Notes: generated by a model not told the origin, from the letters alone. A DNA stretch of 64,000 nt from Eudorina sp. 2006-703-Eu-15 (GCA_003117195.1 BDSI01000079.1:384093-448092); one strand, 5' to 3'; shown: positions 1 to 11,595, counted from the stretch's first letter. Translations and numbers: made by a program.

Positions 1-1325
1 TGCTTCTTGCACGAAAAGCAGGCCTGAAAAGGCAGCATCCAGGCCGCGCAGTTCACAGATGAAAAATCACGTGTCTTGGATGCTATACCTATGTATGCAT
101 GTATGTACGTGTATATACGTTTATGTACGTGCGCCGCCTCAATTCATGCGGCGGTGTGTATGTACCATGCATCTGCGTGTTGCGCCTAGGTACATACCGA
201 TCAAATCAAGGAGCTGGTCCAAGCAAGCTCGCAATACCCTCCACGCACGCACGCTCCCACAGCGTTCGCGCAGACACGCACACCACACACAGATACACGC
301 CACCACACACACCCTAGCTGGTCTACCGGCCGATCATTCACGCTGCGGTCGTATACACGGACGGACACTGCAAGCATGTATGTATGTTTGACCGCCCGCC
401 CGCCCGCCCGCCTCGTGTCCTTGCATCCATCCGGCCATCCATCCATCCGTTAAGTGACTAGGCGCCAAAGAGGTACAGCTGGGAGGTGGTGTCGTTGCAT
501 TCCCACACCTGCACCTTGGTGCCCGAGCTCGTGCTACCATTACTAATGTCCACGCACAAGCCCGGCAGCGCCACCGGCTGGATGGTGTACTGGCTGCTGG
601 ACCCCGAGGGTGTCAGCGTGAACTGCTGGCCCGGAGACCCGGACATGCAGTCCAGCAGGTAGATGGGGTTGCCGGCAGCGGAGCTGCTAGAGCCATCCAC
701 AGTCAGGCAGTAGCCAGCCGCGCTCTTGATATACCAGGTGGTGGTGTTGGGGCTTGCACCTGGGGGCATGGATGGGTGCGCACATACGTACTCAAGAAAG
801 GGAGCCGCTGCTGAGGACACAGCGATGGAGGGCATACGCACTGATGCGTCTGCGAGTGATCAAGTCCGTCTACACATGCGTACAGCGATGTACGCAGCAA
901 GTACAGCAAGTACAGCCATGTGATTACTAATACTCCGCTCGTTTGCAGCTAGCGGTAAGTTGGCTGGTGAGCAAGTAAGCACTGCGGGCGCACGCACGCA
1001 CGCTCGGCCGGTTTACCTATCCGTCATTGCATACATCATGAACACACACGCACACACCTGCTGAAGGATAGATGGCAAAGCGCTGCGCCTCAGTGGCTGT
1101 GCAGTTCTCCTGGTCCACACCTACGCCGACCGACTGGTTGTTGTTCGGGACAGTGATGCAGCCCGTGTAGTCGCCGGTGCTGGTGGCGATGGAGACGAAC
1201 TGGGCGTTGGTGGGAACCACAGCTGCGGCAGGCAGGCAGGCAGGCAGCAAGGTAAGTACGGCAGCATGACGAAGTTATCGTACACACTTGTGCATGTGCC
1301 CACGCACACGCATTCCGTGACACTC
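1..1325. repeat. Segmental duplication, upstream copy (unit 3788 bp)
   Basis: This block matches 3789-5113 base for base at a constant offset of 3788. Only a few substitutions were seen (67 T/G against 3855, 456 G/A against 4244). It carries exons 2 and 3 and the 3' flank of the lectin gene. Identity stops after base 1325, where the second copy runs into LINE sequence. The left edge lies outside the window. The 3' flank (1-457) has GTAC-rich stretches and a (CCGC)n run near 391-412 but no supported gene. Confidence 0.95.
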
Positions 1326-1821
1326 TCGTTCGTTCACAACTTGGTGTATGCCTAGCTAATAAAGCAAGAACGCATTAATGAAGCAATCGACCGCCATGCA
1401 TCTCGCCGCCGGATGTATGCCAAAACGCAAGCACGTACTCACGTCCTGCGCTCTTAGTGTAGAAGCAAAACCCGGGTGCAGATGCAACAGCGGTCAGGGT
1501 GTACTTTATCCAGCCCTGACTGTTGAAGCCCCTGCACCATGGGTTGGCCTGACAGGCAGCGGCGATGGCGATGACGTCGGTCGTGCCAACATTCTGAATG
1601 TCGCCCAGTGGGTGGTCAACACCGAGGCTGGCGGTGTAGCCGTTGATCCCAATGCACATGGTGACCGCGAGTCCATTTTGCGTGGCGACGGTGGAACTAG
1701 TCACGTTAGAAGGCGACGATGAGGCATCCATTAATAGCCTCGCAGCGGCAATTGTCGGCACCAGCAGCAGCAGGAATGGCGCCAGCAGGGAAAGAAGCGA
1801 TCTCCGGGACGAGCAAACCAT
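458..1821 (-). CDS. Secreted protein with C-terminal ricin-B-type (beta-trefoil) lectin domain, three exons
   Basis: On the minus strand the exons are 1443-1821, 1058-1222 and 458-759. All junctions are GT-AG and phases agree, giving 281 aa. Exon 1 starts with a signal peptide (basic start, hydrophobic run at about residues 9-27, then an Ala-Ala-Ala-Arg cleavage-like site) and holds a cysteine motif, NPWCRGFNSQGWIK, resembling the PAN/apple-like modules of secreted algal proteins. Exons 2-3 (from about residue 127) read as a lectin-like beta-trefoil with paired cysteines and QxF-type motifs (GQQFTL, VQVWEC). Such domains bind carbohydrate; an extracellular-matrix or secreted role is inference. 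There is no toxin catalytic chain. Exons 2-3 are duplicated downstream. The domain call rests on motif recognition only. Confidence 0.8.
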
Positions 1822-3788
1822 GTTCGTTGGCGCGAGGTCCTTGCTGGGGTAGTAAAGCCTTCTATCTGTGTGCGTTTATGTGATTACTGCTGTAAGCAGA
1901 TATTTAATGACTTCTTAATTGTGCTGTCTCGCTTGCTTGCTGCTCAGCAAATCGGTGAATAACGAAGCGTTTGTTAAAAGACAGCTGTATTTTGTGCGGG
2001 GAATCGGTGATGTGATATGTGAAGAAATGATGCAGCCTTGCCGTTTATGTAGAAGAAATAAAATTATTGTAACGTTAGATAGCAGTACAGATGAACGAGT
2101 CCAGGGCGCGCCAGCTTCGGCCATGCGGCGCCTTCCGTCGGTTGGTGGTTTACGAGTGTGACCGACGGCGGCCGCATCGCGCAAGACTGACCCTCATTAA
2201 TCACTCAAACCGATCATGAATATCATTCATTGGAAATACACTTTTGTAATTACAAGAATACAAGCGATGTGTGATCTGCATTCTTAAAAAGTTATGCGGA
2301 CAGTGTGATGGCCCTGAACCCCTCCGTCATCACCAAACTTGGATATCAGTAAATAAGTCATATTTTACTTGGAAGTGATTGGAAGTTATTGTGCTGTGCT
2401 TATGCACATGACCAGCAGTTGTGTGGTCGCCCACATGTCGCGCGCGTCCCCTAATGGCCTAAATGGCCCCAGCTCACACGAGCCCCTGCGAGAGCTATTG
2501 CACATACCGATGGGTAGGGTATATATATATATACCATGTTCACTTTTGGGTCATGCATTCGGCAGTCACGCTCTGGGAAATCCTGCGAATACGTAGTTAC
2601 AGCAGCCGGGAGTGGCGTGCGTGCTCAGCAGCACCCCGGTGCATTGCAGTAAAATGCACAAAGCCAGCCAGCCGCATACGTGGCGCAAGTGTGCGCTGGA
2701 CAGCTGCTGCTGTGCCACAACGCACAAGCAAGCTCGTGAGTCTTGGTCGGTGCCCCAGGCATTTATTGTTCGCAGATGGGGATCCGGGGGAATCACTCGG
2801 TTGGTATCGTTTTGCTAGGAAACTCGCACATGAGGGGGGCAGCCGTGACCCTTTGCGGGTGCGTGAGATACCCGGGAGCGGAGGCGGTGCGGCCAGGCAA
2901 CGCCAAGGCAATGGGGCTGGGGGGTTTCTTGCCCTGGGAGGCATTCCGGACAGAGCCCTCATGGTGGTTCTATCTCGAGCTCCCGTCGCCTTCCAAGACT
3001 ACGGGCCACTGCCGGGACGGGAGGCGGTGTTGGCTGTGGTGGTGGTTCGGTAATAGGGACGCCGCGGTGGCTCACTCCCCTTGACCGGACGTGATTCTTG
3101 ACTGCGACTGGTATCCGTCAATACATGAACGCGTTGGTTCCCTGGTAAAACGTGCGTGCGGGATGTGCTCCGGTGCACTTGTGGAGTGTATCCGGTGCGT
3201 CAAGGTGGCGCATGTTTTTTCTTTTTGCAGTGTATGGGAGGAGGCTGCGGCTGTCACCGATGACATGCGGGCTCCACTGAAACATCATTAATTATAGTAA
3301 AAGTTCTGCTCCGCTGCTGACTGCTCCGACCTCCGAGTAGTGTATGAGCGGTGAGTGTTGCATGGTGGATAAAGTTCGAGGCTGAGGTCGTCAACGTGCC
3401 GAACATCCATGTCACAAATTCGGGCGGTTGTATGTGGTCGGTATGTGGCCCATACATTCATGCCTCTGGCTCATGTGCGCCACGCACGGCACATGCGTAT
3501 AATACGCTTGCGTAATATGTGCGCAGGCCGATACCCTTGCACACACGTATAGCGCGCGTCCACATGTATGACATAGTATCGATCGCTCGGCCATAACTCC
3601 CCGCGCCGCATTGCCCATCAAACACCGCACATCAAACACCGCACATCAAACGCCGACATCAACATACACACACGGGCCAACAACTCAAGCCTGCCAACCG
3701 CAAACCATAGCCTAAACGATCAGTGCGGCTGTTCGGTCAGCGGCATACGCCAGCGGTACACGTTCGTCTTTCATCCCCCGCTGCGGCT
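1822..3788. other. Intergenic region between the duplication copies
   Basis: No supported gene. Short open frames in several phases lack splice logic or domains. The part next to 1821 is the likely promoter of the minus-strand lectin gene. It is AT-rich (1880-2090) compared with the GC-rich surroundings. A short (TA)n run lies near 2520-2532, and a 15-16 bp CATCAAACACCGCA-type unit is repeated about three times at 3614-3661. Confidence 0.6.
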
Positions 3789-5113
3789 TGCTTCTTGCAC
3801 GAAAAGCAGGCCTGAAAAGGCAGCATCCAGGCCGCGCAGTTCACAGATGAAAAAGCACGTGTCTTGGATGCTATACCTATGTATGCATGTATGTACGTGT
3901 ATATACGTTTATGTACGTGCGCCGCCTCAATTCATGCGGCGGTGTGTATGTACCATGCATCTGCGTGTTGCGCCTAGGTACATACCGATCAAATCAAGGA
4001 GCTGGTCCAAGCAAGCTCGCAATACCCTCCACGCACGCACGCTCCCACAGCGTTCGCGCAGACACGCACACCACACACAGATACACGCCACCACACACAC
4101 CCTAGCTGGTCTACCGGCCGATCATTCACGCTGCGGTCGTATACACGGACGGACACTGCAAGCATGTATGTATGTTTGACCGCCCGCCCGCCCGCCCGCC
4201 TCGTGTCCTTGCATCCATCCGGCCATCCATCCATCCGTTAAGTAACTAGGCGCCAAAGAGGTACAGCTGGGAGGTGGTGTCGTTGCATTCCCACACCTGC
4301 ACCTTGGTGCCCGAGCTCGTGCTACCATTACTAATGTCCACGCACAAGCCCGGCAGCGCCACCGGCTGGATGGTGTACTGGCTGCTGGACCCCGAGGGTG
4401 TCAGCGTGAACTGCTGGCCCGGAGACCCGGACATGCAGTCCAGCAGGTAGATGGGGTTGCCGGCAGCGGAGCTGCTAGAGCCATCCACAGTCAGGCAGTA
4501 GCCAGCCGCGCTCTTGATATACCAGGTGGTGGTGTTGGGGCTTGCACCTGGGGGCATGGATGGGTGCGCACATACGTACTCAAGAAAGGGAGCCGCTGCT
4601 GAGGACACAGCGATGGAGGGCATACGCACTGATGCGTCTGCGAGTGATCAAGTCCGTCTACACATGCGTACAGCGATGTACGCAGCAAGTACAGCAAGTA
4701 CAGCCATGTGATTACTAATACTCCGCTCGTTTGCAGCTAGCGGTAAGTTGGCTGGTGAGCAAGTAAGCACTGCGGGCGCACGCACGCACGCTCGGCCGGT
4801 TTACCTATCCGTCATTGCATACATCATGAACACACACGCACACACCTGCTGAAGGATAGATGGCAAAGCGCTGCGCCTCAGTGGCTGTGCAGTTCTCCTG
4901 GTCCACACCTACGCCGACCGACTGGTTGTTGTTCGGGACAGTGATGCAGCCCGTGTAGTCGCCGGTGCTGGTGGCGATGGAGACGAACTGGGCGTTGGTG
5001 GGAACCACAGCTGCGGCAGGCAGGCAGGCAGGCAGCAAGGTAAGTACGGCAGCATGACGAAGTTATCGTACACACTTGTGCATGTGCCCACGCACACGCA
5101 TTCCGTGACACTC
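3789..5113. repeat. Segmental duplication, downstream copy, truncated by LINE
   Basis: Near-identical direct copy of 1-1325. It ends at 5113 in the middle of the lectin-gene intron 1, where a minus-strand LINE fragment begins. Confidence 0.95.
4246..5010 (-). pseudogene. Partial duplicate of the lectin gene lacking exon 1
   Basis: Exon 3 (4246-4547) and exon 2 (4846-5010) of the gene at 458-1821 are present with intact reading frames and splice sites. The first exon, signal peptide and promoter are missing because the duplicated block ends at 5113 against LINE sequence. Without exon 1 the copy cannot make the secreted protein, so it is a truncated pseudogene unless the LINE supplies a new first exon. 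A frame reading from the LINE fragment into the duplicate's intron is open, but there is no evidence that it is used. Confidence 0.85.
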
Positions 5114-5537
5114 AGCGGAGCTGCCTTCAGCTGTGCGGTGATGTGTGAGAGTGGCAAACCAGCCATGGTGTCCTCGGGCAGTGCTGCCATCCGGAAGTGC
5201 GCCCACATGAGCCGCTGGAGTTCGCTGACCACCTGGGTGATGACAGCGTCGGAAGGGCAGGGCTCAGCGCCGGCCGCCTGGTGGTGACACCAGACGGCCC
5301 ATAGCCAGGTGGCCCTAAGAGCGGTCCAGAGGGTTTGCAGACCCGGGCTGGTTGGGTACTGGTCCCAGGCGGCCGCCAAGTCTCCCAGCAGCAGCTCAAC
5401 GCTTGTCATCGGGGGGCCGATCCCCCCTGTGATTGCCCCCCAGAGGGCCGCGAGCCACTCGCGGGCGCCCGTGTACGCCGGGCAGGCCGCAAAGATGTGG
5501 GTCAAGCTGTCCAAGCACGGTTCCGGCTGCCGCCGCC
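5114..5537 (-). pseudogene. LINE ORF2 C-terminal fragment (diverged copy)
   Basis: The minus-strand frame matches the C-terminal part of the LINE ORF2 seen at 50270-50660: the DSLTHIF..CPAY zinc-knuckle end, then the WALWGAITGG and HITAQLKAAPL blocks. It differs at many residues from the other copies, which resemble each other closely, so it is an older or different subfamily copy. It runs directly into the lectin duplicate at 5113/5114. Confidence 0.85.
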
Positions 5538-6145
5538 TTTTTTTTTCTGAGAGGGACGTTTTGCCGCTTTGGGAGCTTTTCTCTCCCTCTGCCGCCCTGT
5601 CCCTGTCCCCGTCCTGTCTGTGAGGTTGGCGTTGCTTGGTTCCCTTTCCTTCTGGTTGGTGCCTCTGGGGCTCGGTTGCGGTGTGGTGGTCTTCGCTTGC
5701 CGTCTGGCCTTCTTCCCGGCTTGCTGCTTGGTCTGCTTCCGTCCCTTTGTCCTTGTAACGTCCCTCTCAAAAATAAAAAAAAGGGACGGAAGCAGACCAA
5801 GCAGCAAGCCGGGAAGAAGGCCAGACGGCAAGCGAAGACCACCACACCGCAACCTGGGTAGTGTTTGCCTCGTTGCTGTGTTCTGGTTTTGTAGCCGTTT
5901 TTCTTTTCTTTTTTTGTTTTTGTTGTTTGTTGGTGGGTGGGTCGTCTTTGGCCTTCCGTCTCGCCTGGTGGCCTGGAGTAGGAGGTGCGGCCTTGTTGTG
6001 CCGTTTTGCCGCTTTGGGAGCTTTTCTCTCCCTCTGCCGCCCTGTCCCTGTCCCCGTCCTGTCTGTGAGGTTGGCGTTGCTTGGTTCCCTTTCCTTCTGG
6101 TTGGTGCCTCTGGGGCTCGGTTGCGGTGTGGTGGTCTTCGCTTGC
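5538..6145. mobile_element. Mosaic of LINE 3'-UTR pieces in alternating orientation
   Basis: Poly(T) plus a LINE 3' end on the minus strand (5538-5554) abuts a plus-strand 3'-UTR piece ending in TGTAA and a poly(A)-like tail (5555-5780). A minus piece (5781-5851) and another plus piece (5852-6145) follow. No piece has a coding region. The head-to-head and tail-to-tail joins suggest repeated truncated insertions or rearrangement within the repeat. Confidence 0.8.
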
Positions 6146-7397
6146 CGGAAAGTGATTCCTAACCAATTTGTAATAAACCAGAAATTGATTATCAGAAAGT
6201 TCTTTGAAGTTAAATTTATATAATTTAAGAGAGAGGAAAGAAAAAATCTCTGCACCGTAAGGAATTTAAGTTCGCAGTATAAATTAATAAAACCGTAAAG
6301 TTAAATAACTTATAATTTAGAAAGCAGAAAACAGTAATGGGCAATAAGCAAAGCAACAAGTCACAACAAGCAAACAAGCGACAGCAAGCAGGGCATGCCA
6401 TGACGCGTTTCGGCCTTGCCAGGGCCTCATCAGATGGCTTGAGCGCTGCGCAAGTCTGCAAGTGCAATGCAATTTGCCCACTGGAAATTATTTACTAGCC
6501 GTAGATAATTTGCTCACCGAGTTTCTGGTTGATTGTAGGTGGCGAACGGGAGTGGCGGGAGGTGGTGTAGGCGGGCGGGATGTGATCGATGAAGAAGATC
6601 GATAGTGACTGCATATCCAGTTGTAAAGAATTTGTTGTTAGTGAGGATTCCGCAAATGATGGTAATGCGAGGGAAATGTTTATTGCTTACCGTGTTGTGA
6701 AGGCGGGGTGACGGTGTGAGCGAGCAGGATGGAGAGGGTTTGGTTTCCGCTGGTTTTATCTCTGCAAATCACGAGAGAAGATTCATTAGTGGAGTGTACC
6801 TATACGTGATGACTGGTATCAGCGAAATCGATATTCATACCTTTAGGGTTGACAGGGCTGGCTGCTGGGGCAGCACACGGTTCTCAGGCGCAAAGATTTC
6901 GATATAAGCGATATTGGTGAGTGTATTGTGTTACTAGTCTCAAGAAGGTGATTAAATAGTGTTGATGGAGAGGGCTTTCGTCTCGTTGGTGGTGTCTCCC
7001 TGGAGTAGCCCGTGGTGATGCGCGTGTGCCGGAATGGTTTGAGCGGGAACCAATCTGCCTGTTTGCAGGTTCGTGAGTTCGATAGTCCATTTTGTTATAT
7101 TATGCGAATTTTTAGGAATTGTTTGGGATTTAGATGATGTTGTTTTGATGACTGATAAGAGGGTACGATAGCTATTACGTTGTTGGGTGGAATATAAATT
7201 TTCGTAACACTAATATAGCGTAGAGGGTTAGGTGTTATATCTGGTAATTTTGTAAGATAAGTAGGAAGCGAGAGAAATAATATTCGAATTGCTGGGTGGG
7301 TGGTGGGTATTTATGCTGTGCGTGCTGTGGGAAAGGTTTTCGTTTGACTGGAACAATTTATTTTGTGAATAAATAATCGGGACCGCATTAGTTACAG
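6146..7397. repeat. AT-rich 1.25-kb segment, copy A (occupied by KDZ element at its right side)
   Basis: It matches 17799-19050 at a constant offset of 11653 with essentially no differences (one at 6456 C versus 18109 G). It is strongly AT-rich against its GC-rich surroundings. It has no long open frame. A minus-strand pattern of GT..AG junctions (for example around 6690-6860) could be small exons, and a tRNA-like B-box (GTTCGATAGTCC, near 7077) follows a hairpin. Neither is enough to call a gene. The right edge is the target duplication of the KDZ transposon. Confidence 0.9.
7390..7397. repeat. Left target-site duplication of the KDZ element
   Basis: AGTTACAG immediately precedes the element. 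The right copy at 16781-16788 is CGTTACAG (one mismatch), and the empty site at 19043-19050 reads AGTTACAG once. Confidence 0.85.
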
Positions 7398-7402
7398 CCA
7401 GC

Positions 7403-7672
7403 TATGGCTCGCTCCCCAAGCTATGGGGACCTCTCCGGTTGGGGAGGTGCAAATGTACCAGAGGTGCCTCCCCTTGGGGAGCCTAGAAATCTCCCCAAAC
7501 GATTTCCCCTGGGGAGCATTTCGCCGTGGCTCCAGCGCCCTCACCCGACGCGCCCGAAGAGGTCGGGGAGGCCCAGGAATGACTCGCGCCACCTAGCGCC
7601 GTCGTTTTCCCGCAATCCCGACAGCCTTCCCGACGACCCAGCACTTCACCTGTTTGTACGGCATGTAAACCC
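7403..7672. repeat. Left terminal inverted repeat of the KDZ element
   Basis: About 270 bp, reverse-complementary to 16508-16777 at roughly 95% by eye. The outer 110 bp contain many CTCCCC/GGGGAG blocks facing each other, a likely transposase-binding array. The inner end is the shared GGCATGTAAACCC. Confidence 0.92.
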
Positions 7673-7787
7673 GCACCACTACAGCAAACGAAGTCTTATA
7701 CTATTTCTCTATTGTTGAAGCAATGTTGGCGCTGCTGATTTAGTGCATGATCCACACAATAGCTTAGGTTACCAACATCAATAGCTT

Positions 7788-10700
7788 ATGAAGGTTAAGG
7801 ACCCCATTCAGCAGGCCGTTGCCAAAGCAAATAAAAATAAAAGGCGACGGCTTGGAGCAAAACAGCAACGGAATGCCCAGTCCCCGAGCCTTCTGACAAA
7901 CGAACCTGTCACAGCTGCCAATACGCAACAGGAACCGCTTAACAATGATATCGACGGGGCGTATGAGGTCGAAGATTTTGATCCGGATCATCCTGACGAC
8001 GCGGAAGCATGGGAGGCTGCTAACGGATTCAGCGCAGCCGAGGAGGAACCAGAACCGGAGCCCGGACCAGAATGCACGTTAACACACGCTGTGCGGGAAG
8101 CGTACTTGCGTGACTTTGCAGCGGCCGCGGAGAGTCGGACTTGCTTTCTGAGCAGCAGCGCTGGCGTCCTTGACAACCTGGCCCGTAGCAGACCTGAGGC
8201 ATGCGCTCGGTGCGCCGCGCGCTTCCCCGAAGGGGGGCGGACGTGCCCTGTAACCATCATCACTTGGGAGCAGCCCATTTGCGTGGACGTCCCTGTGTGC
8301 TGGTGCACGCCGTGTAGGGCGGCGCACAACGTGCGCCCCACAGAACTAAACTGCCTGCCCGACGCTAAGGCAGGGTGGGACCTCCACCTCCAGCGAGACG
8401 GACAGCACGTTCTGTGGTGGCACCAGTCGGTCCTGCAGCTGTTCGACCTTGTGTCATTTAGGAGCAGGCACCTGAGTGCGGACGCGTTCTGTTCTGCACT
8501 CCTTGACACCTGGGAGCAGAATGGCATTCACCGCCCAGCATCCGTCTCGGTAAGCACGCTTCGTAAACGCCTTCGGCAAGCGCTCCTCCTGTACACGGAC
8601 TGCCAGGGCGTCGTGGACGACTACCCGGAGGGCGCACTAAGCGATTGGCCCCGCGGAGCTCTGAATGGGTGCCCTTGTTGTGGGGACACTATCAGGTGCA
8701 GCAGTGCAGCGAACGGCGCTGCTGCCCCAGACCCCGTAACCGGCGCAGCAGCGCCGGGGGTCGTGGAAGAAGAAGCAGTGGCGGAGGGGCCGGAGCCTGG
8801 GCTGCAGCGCACAGGGGTGGCGGCAGGCAGCCCTGCCGCTGCTAGCGGCAGCGGTTCGGCTGCAGATGGCCCAGGTCATGTCGCCGGTGCAGCAGCGCCG
8901 GGGGTCGTGGAAGAAGAAGCAGTGGCGGAGCGGCCGGAGGCTGGACTGCAGCGCACAGAGGATGCGGCAGGCCCTGCCGCCGCTGAGGGCAATGGTACGG
9001 CAGCCGCAGTCCCGGCAGCCTGTGCAGCAGCCCATGGAGGCATGGCGGCAGCGGTGTCCACGGGTGCTGCAGTGCTGGGGGTGGCAGTGCTAGCGTCCAC
9101 TGACTGGCTGCTTCGGGATGCCTGCAGCCCCGAAGCCGCAGGGCCAGGCCCCTCAAGCTTGCACTCGGTACATTTCGACGCCTGCTTCAAGCTGAACCTG
9201 CTGTCCCATAAGGGGTATGTTCCTGGCTACGCACAGCTAGGACGGCGCCGTTACTTCTTGCCCAACACATCGATACAGCAGGTGCTTTCGGATGGTCATG
9301 CGTCGCAGCAGATTGGTGTGACGCACTGCTCGAACTTCGATGCTGACAAGGTGGGTGGTTGGAGTGAAGGCGGTATGCTATGAATGTGAATATCCCCCAT
9401 GTATTACACCCGTAGCACCGCGCAACGTTCTTGCCCCACGTCTCACCGTCGCCGTCGCCGCGAGCGGCCTTCGCCTTTCCCTCCAATTTCTATGCTCACT
9501 GTGCCACGTGATCCGCCGCATCCGTCTTTCTGCCGTGCCGCTGCTGTGCGCCGCTCTGTCTCGCAGGTCCTGGCTGCGGAATCGAGGAAGGTACGCTGTG
9601 TCTGAACGGCTGGCATCTGACTTGATCGTATCATTGACGGGGCTTGCAAATGCAGAACCTCATTACGGCTGTCGGTGTCGCGTTATGCCGGCATGGGATG
9701 CTCCTGCGGCTCATGAACCTTTTCAGTGGGGAGCGGCACGCGTACTCCACTGCTGCAGCGCTGTCCTTCCTTGCAGCTGGCACCGCTGTACAGTACTGGT
9801 GGTACGATATCGCGTGCAGGTAAGTTTTTCTGATGGACGATGTGTGGTTGTTGTTGAGTGCACATCTCACACGATGTACGCTCGCAGATGGGGCAAATCG
9901 TATACCAAGTGGCTGGAACGCCAGACGCCGGACCTACAGCGACTGGGCGGAGGCATGCGCCCACTTATTCCTCCCTGGCACCGCTATGCTCACAGGTGCG
10001 CGTTTAGCGCAGTGCGGGTCTTGTGCGTGTTCTAATGCGTGTTTGCCTTTCCCGCGCAGCTACGCGTGCCAGAAAGCGTTTGGGCACCTTGGGGTGCACG
10101 GCGTCGGACAGGGGACCGGCGAGCCAGCTGAGATATTCAACAGTGTGGCCGGTCCGCATGGCCGTATCACACAATACATGAACCCTGCCACTAGGGAAGC
10201 GCACTTGGAGCGTGTGGCGCGGCTGTACTGCAGGGATGTCCTGAAGGATTTACCGGCAAGGTTGTGGCGAATGCGGGCTCGGGCTGAATAGGCTGAAGCT
10301 GCCCTGGACAGTGCCAGGCGTCGCATCCGTGTCCTTGGGGCCGCGTTGGAGCAGACGGGCGGTGATGCAGCCGCGGTAAGCAAACTTGTGATAACATCAG
10401 CTCCACAGGAGTCTGCACTTTGCAATGCCGAAGCATCCTTACCGCAATGCCAAATTATCCTTACGTATGCAGGTGCAGCAGTCCCTTCAGCAGCAGCCCG
10501 GGCAGCTGGAAGCGGGTGAAGTGGTGCCTGCCAGCCCAGCGGCTGAATACGCTCGCTGCAGGCTTGCGCTTCAGAAGCTGCAGCGGGAGGACACCCTAGA
10601 CGCCAGCTCTGACGCGGTGCGGCTTGGGTTGCTCTTCCCCGGTTCTGACTCAGTGCCGGTTAGGCAGCGCCCAGCCCTCATCCGTACAATTAAAAACCAG

Positions 10701-11595
10701 GCTGCCGATCTTGAGAAGGCCCATGCCTATGACCCCGCTGCTTGGGGGCCTGAGTCAGAGCTGATGAGCGCGGCCCTGGGGAGCCTGGCGAAGGGAGAGC
10801 TGCGGAAGCTTTTTGCTGAGGTGGAGGTGAGCCTGCTAGGTCGTATGGTCTTTAACAGCGGGAGCATGTGGGCTCTCGTTTCATTGCCTGCCACCCATTG
10901 TCGCGTGTGGGGTTAGAGGATTACTCCGGGTTCCCCAACCCCGGGTGTTGGATGAAAACATGTCATTTTTCCTCCCTTCCCGCTCACTCTTGCACTTCGC
11001 GCCCCGGGGCCCTCCCCGCCCCCCCCGCCGACGTTGCACACGTTTGCTCCTGCCTCCCTTCCCCGACCCGACCCATCAGGATGCCGTAGCTGACGTGCAT
11101 GCCCTGGAGCACGTGGTGCAGCGACTCAGCGGGCGGCGGCATCAGCAGCAGCTTGCCATTAAGGAGAAAGGGCGCGCTAGGCAACGGTTTGTGCAGCTCT
11201 GGGAGCAGCTTACCAGTTGGAGTGCTGTACCTGGAGCGGTGACCCCGGAGCTGGGGCAGGCGTTGGCCGTGAAGGGAGCACTAGGCCAGGCTCTGAACGC
11301 ACAGCGGTTTCCCTGGGCTGCACAGTCAACCCATGGGGCGCCCCGAATGGAGGCAAGCTTGCGCCGGGTGCTGCAGGAGGAAGCACGGTGCAAGGAGGAG
11401 TTGGCGTTGATTAAGGGAGAAGTTGAGTGTGCCGTAGCATTCTATGCCCGCCGGGTGGCTCTGCTGGAGGCAGCAAGGCAGAACGTGCCTAGGACGAGCA
11501 GTCACGGAAGGTTGCTGCTCTTGCACCTTGCATGGCAGCAGCGCATGCTGGAGGGGTTCACCTTGCTGCAAACGACCCAGGATGTGCCTCGTTAA
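7788..11595 (+). CDS. KDZ-superfamily transposase, seven exons, one in-frame TAG
   Basis: Exons are 7788-9350, 9567-9590, 9656-9819, 9888-9995, 10060-10375, 10473-10826 and 11080-11595. All introns are GT-AG and phases match, giving 1015 codons. The N-terminus is basic. Residues 139-176 form a Cys cluster (C..C, PVCWCTPC) like the CxC modules that precede KDZ transposases. An Ala-rich insert with a twofold internal repeat covers about 305-440. The core has HFDACFKLNLL (about 462-472), CRHGMLLRLMNLFSGERHAYS, WYDIACRW and GVHGVGQGTGEPAEI, all characteristic of KDZ catalytic domains, then a helical C-terminus. Codon 697 (10289-10291) is TAG with coding-like sequence and good splice sites after it, so it is a nonsense mutation, readthrough site or sequencing error. 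The role is cut-and-paste transposition in the nucleus. A TGTAA lies 250 nt after the stop. Confidence 0.85.
10289..10291 (+). other. In-frame TAG within KDZ transposase exon 5
   Basis: The frame reads Arg-Ala-Arg-Ala-Glu, TAG, Ala-Glu-Ala-Ala-Leu and stays open to a GTAAG donor at 10376. The next two exons join in phase. A single base change from CAG, GAG or AAG would account for it. Confidence 0.75.

Noticed and set aside
59..446. Short open frames on both strands at the window start and its duplicate
   Set aside because: Compositionally biased (GTAC/ACAC-rich), overlapping on both strands, lying in the 3' flank of the lectin gene.
458..759. Ricin-like toxin
   Set aside because: Only the lectin-type fold is present; there is no ribosome-inactivating chain, and such lectin domains are common in harmless secreted proteins.
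2463..3053. 196-aa plus-strand frame in the intergenic region
   Set aside because: Competing frames of similar size on both strands; no domain, signal peptide or splice support.
7010..7090. tRNA gene in the AT-rich segment
   Set aside because: A B-box-like GTTCGATAGTCC and one arm are present, but no convincing acceptor stem or D arm.
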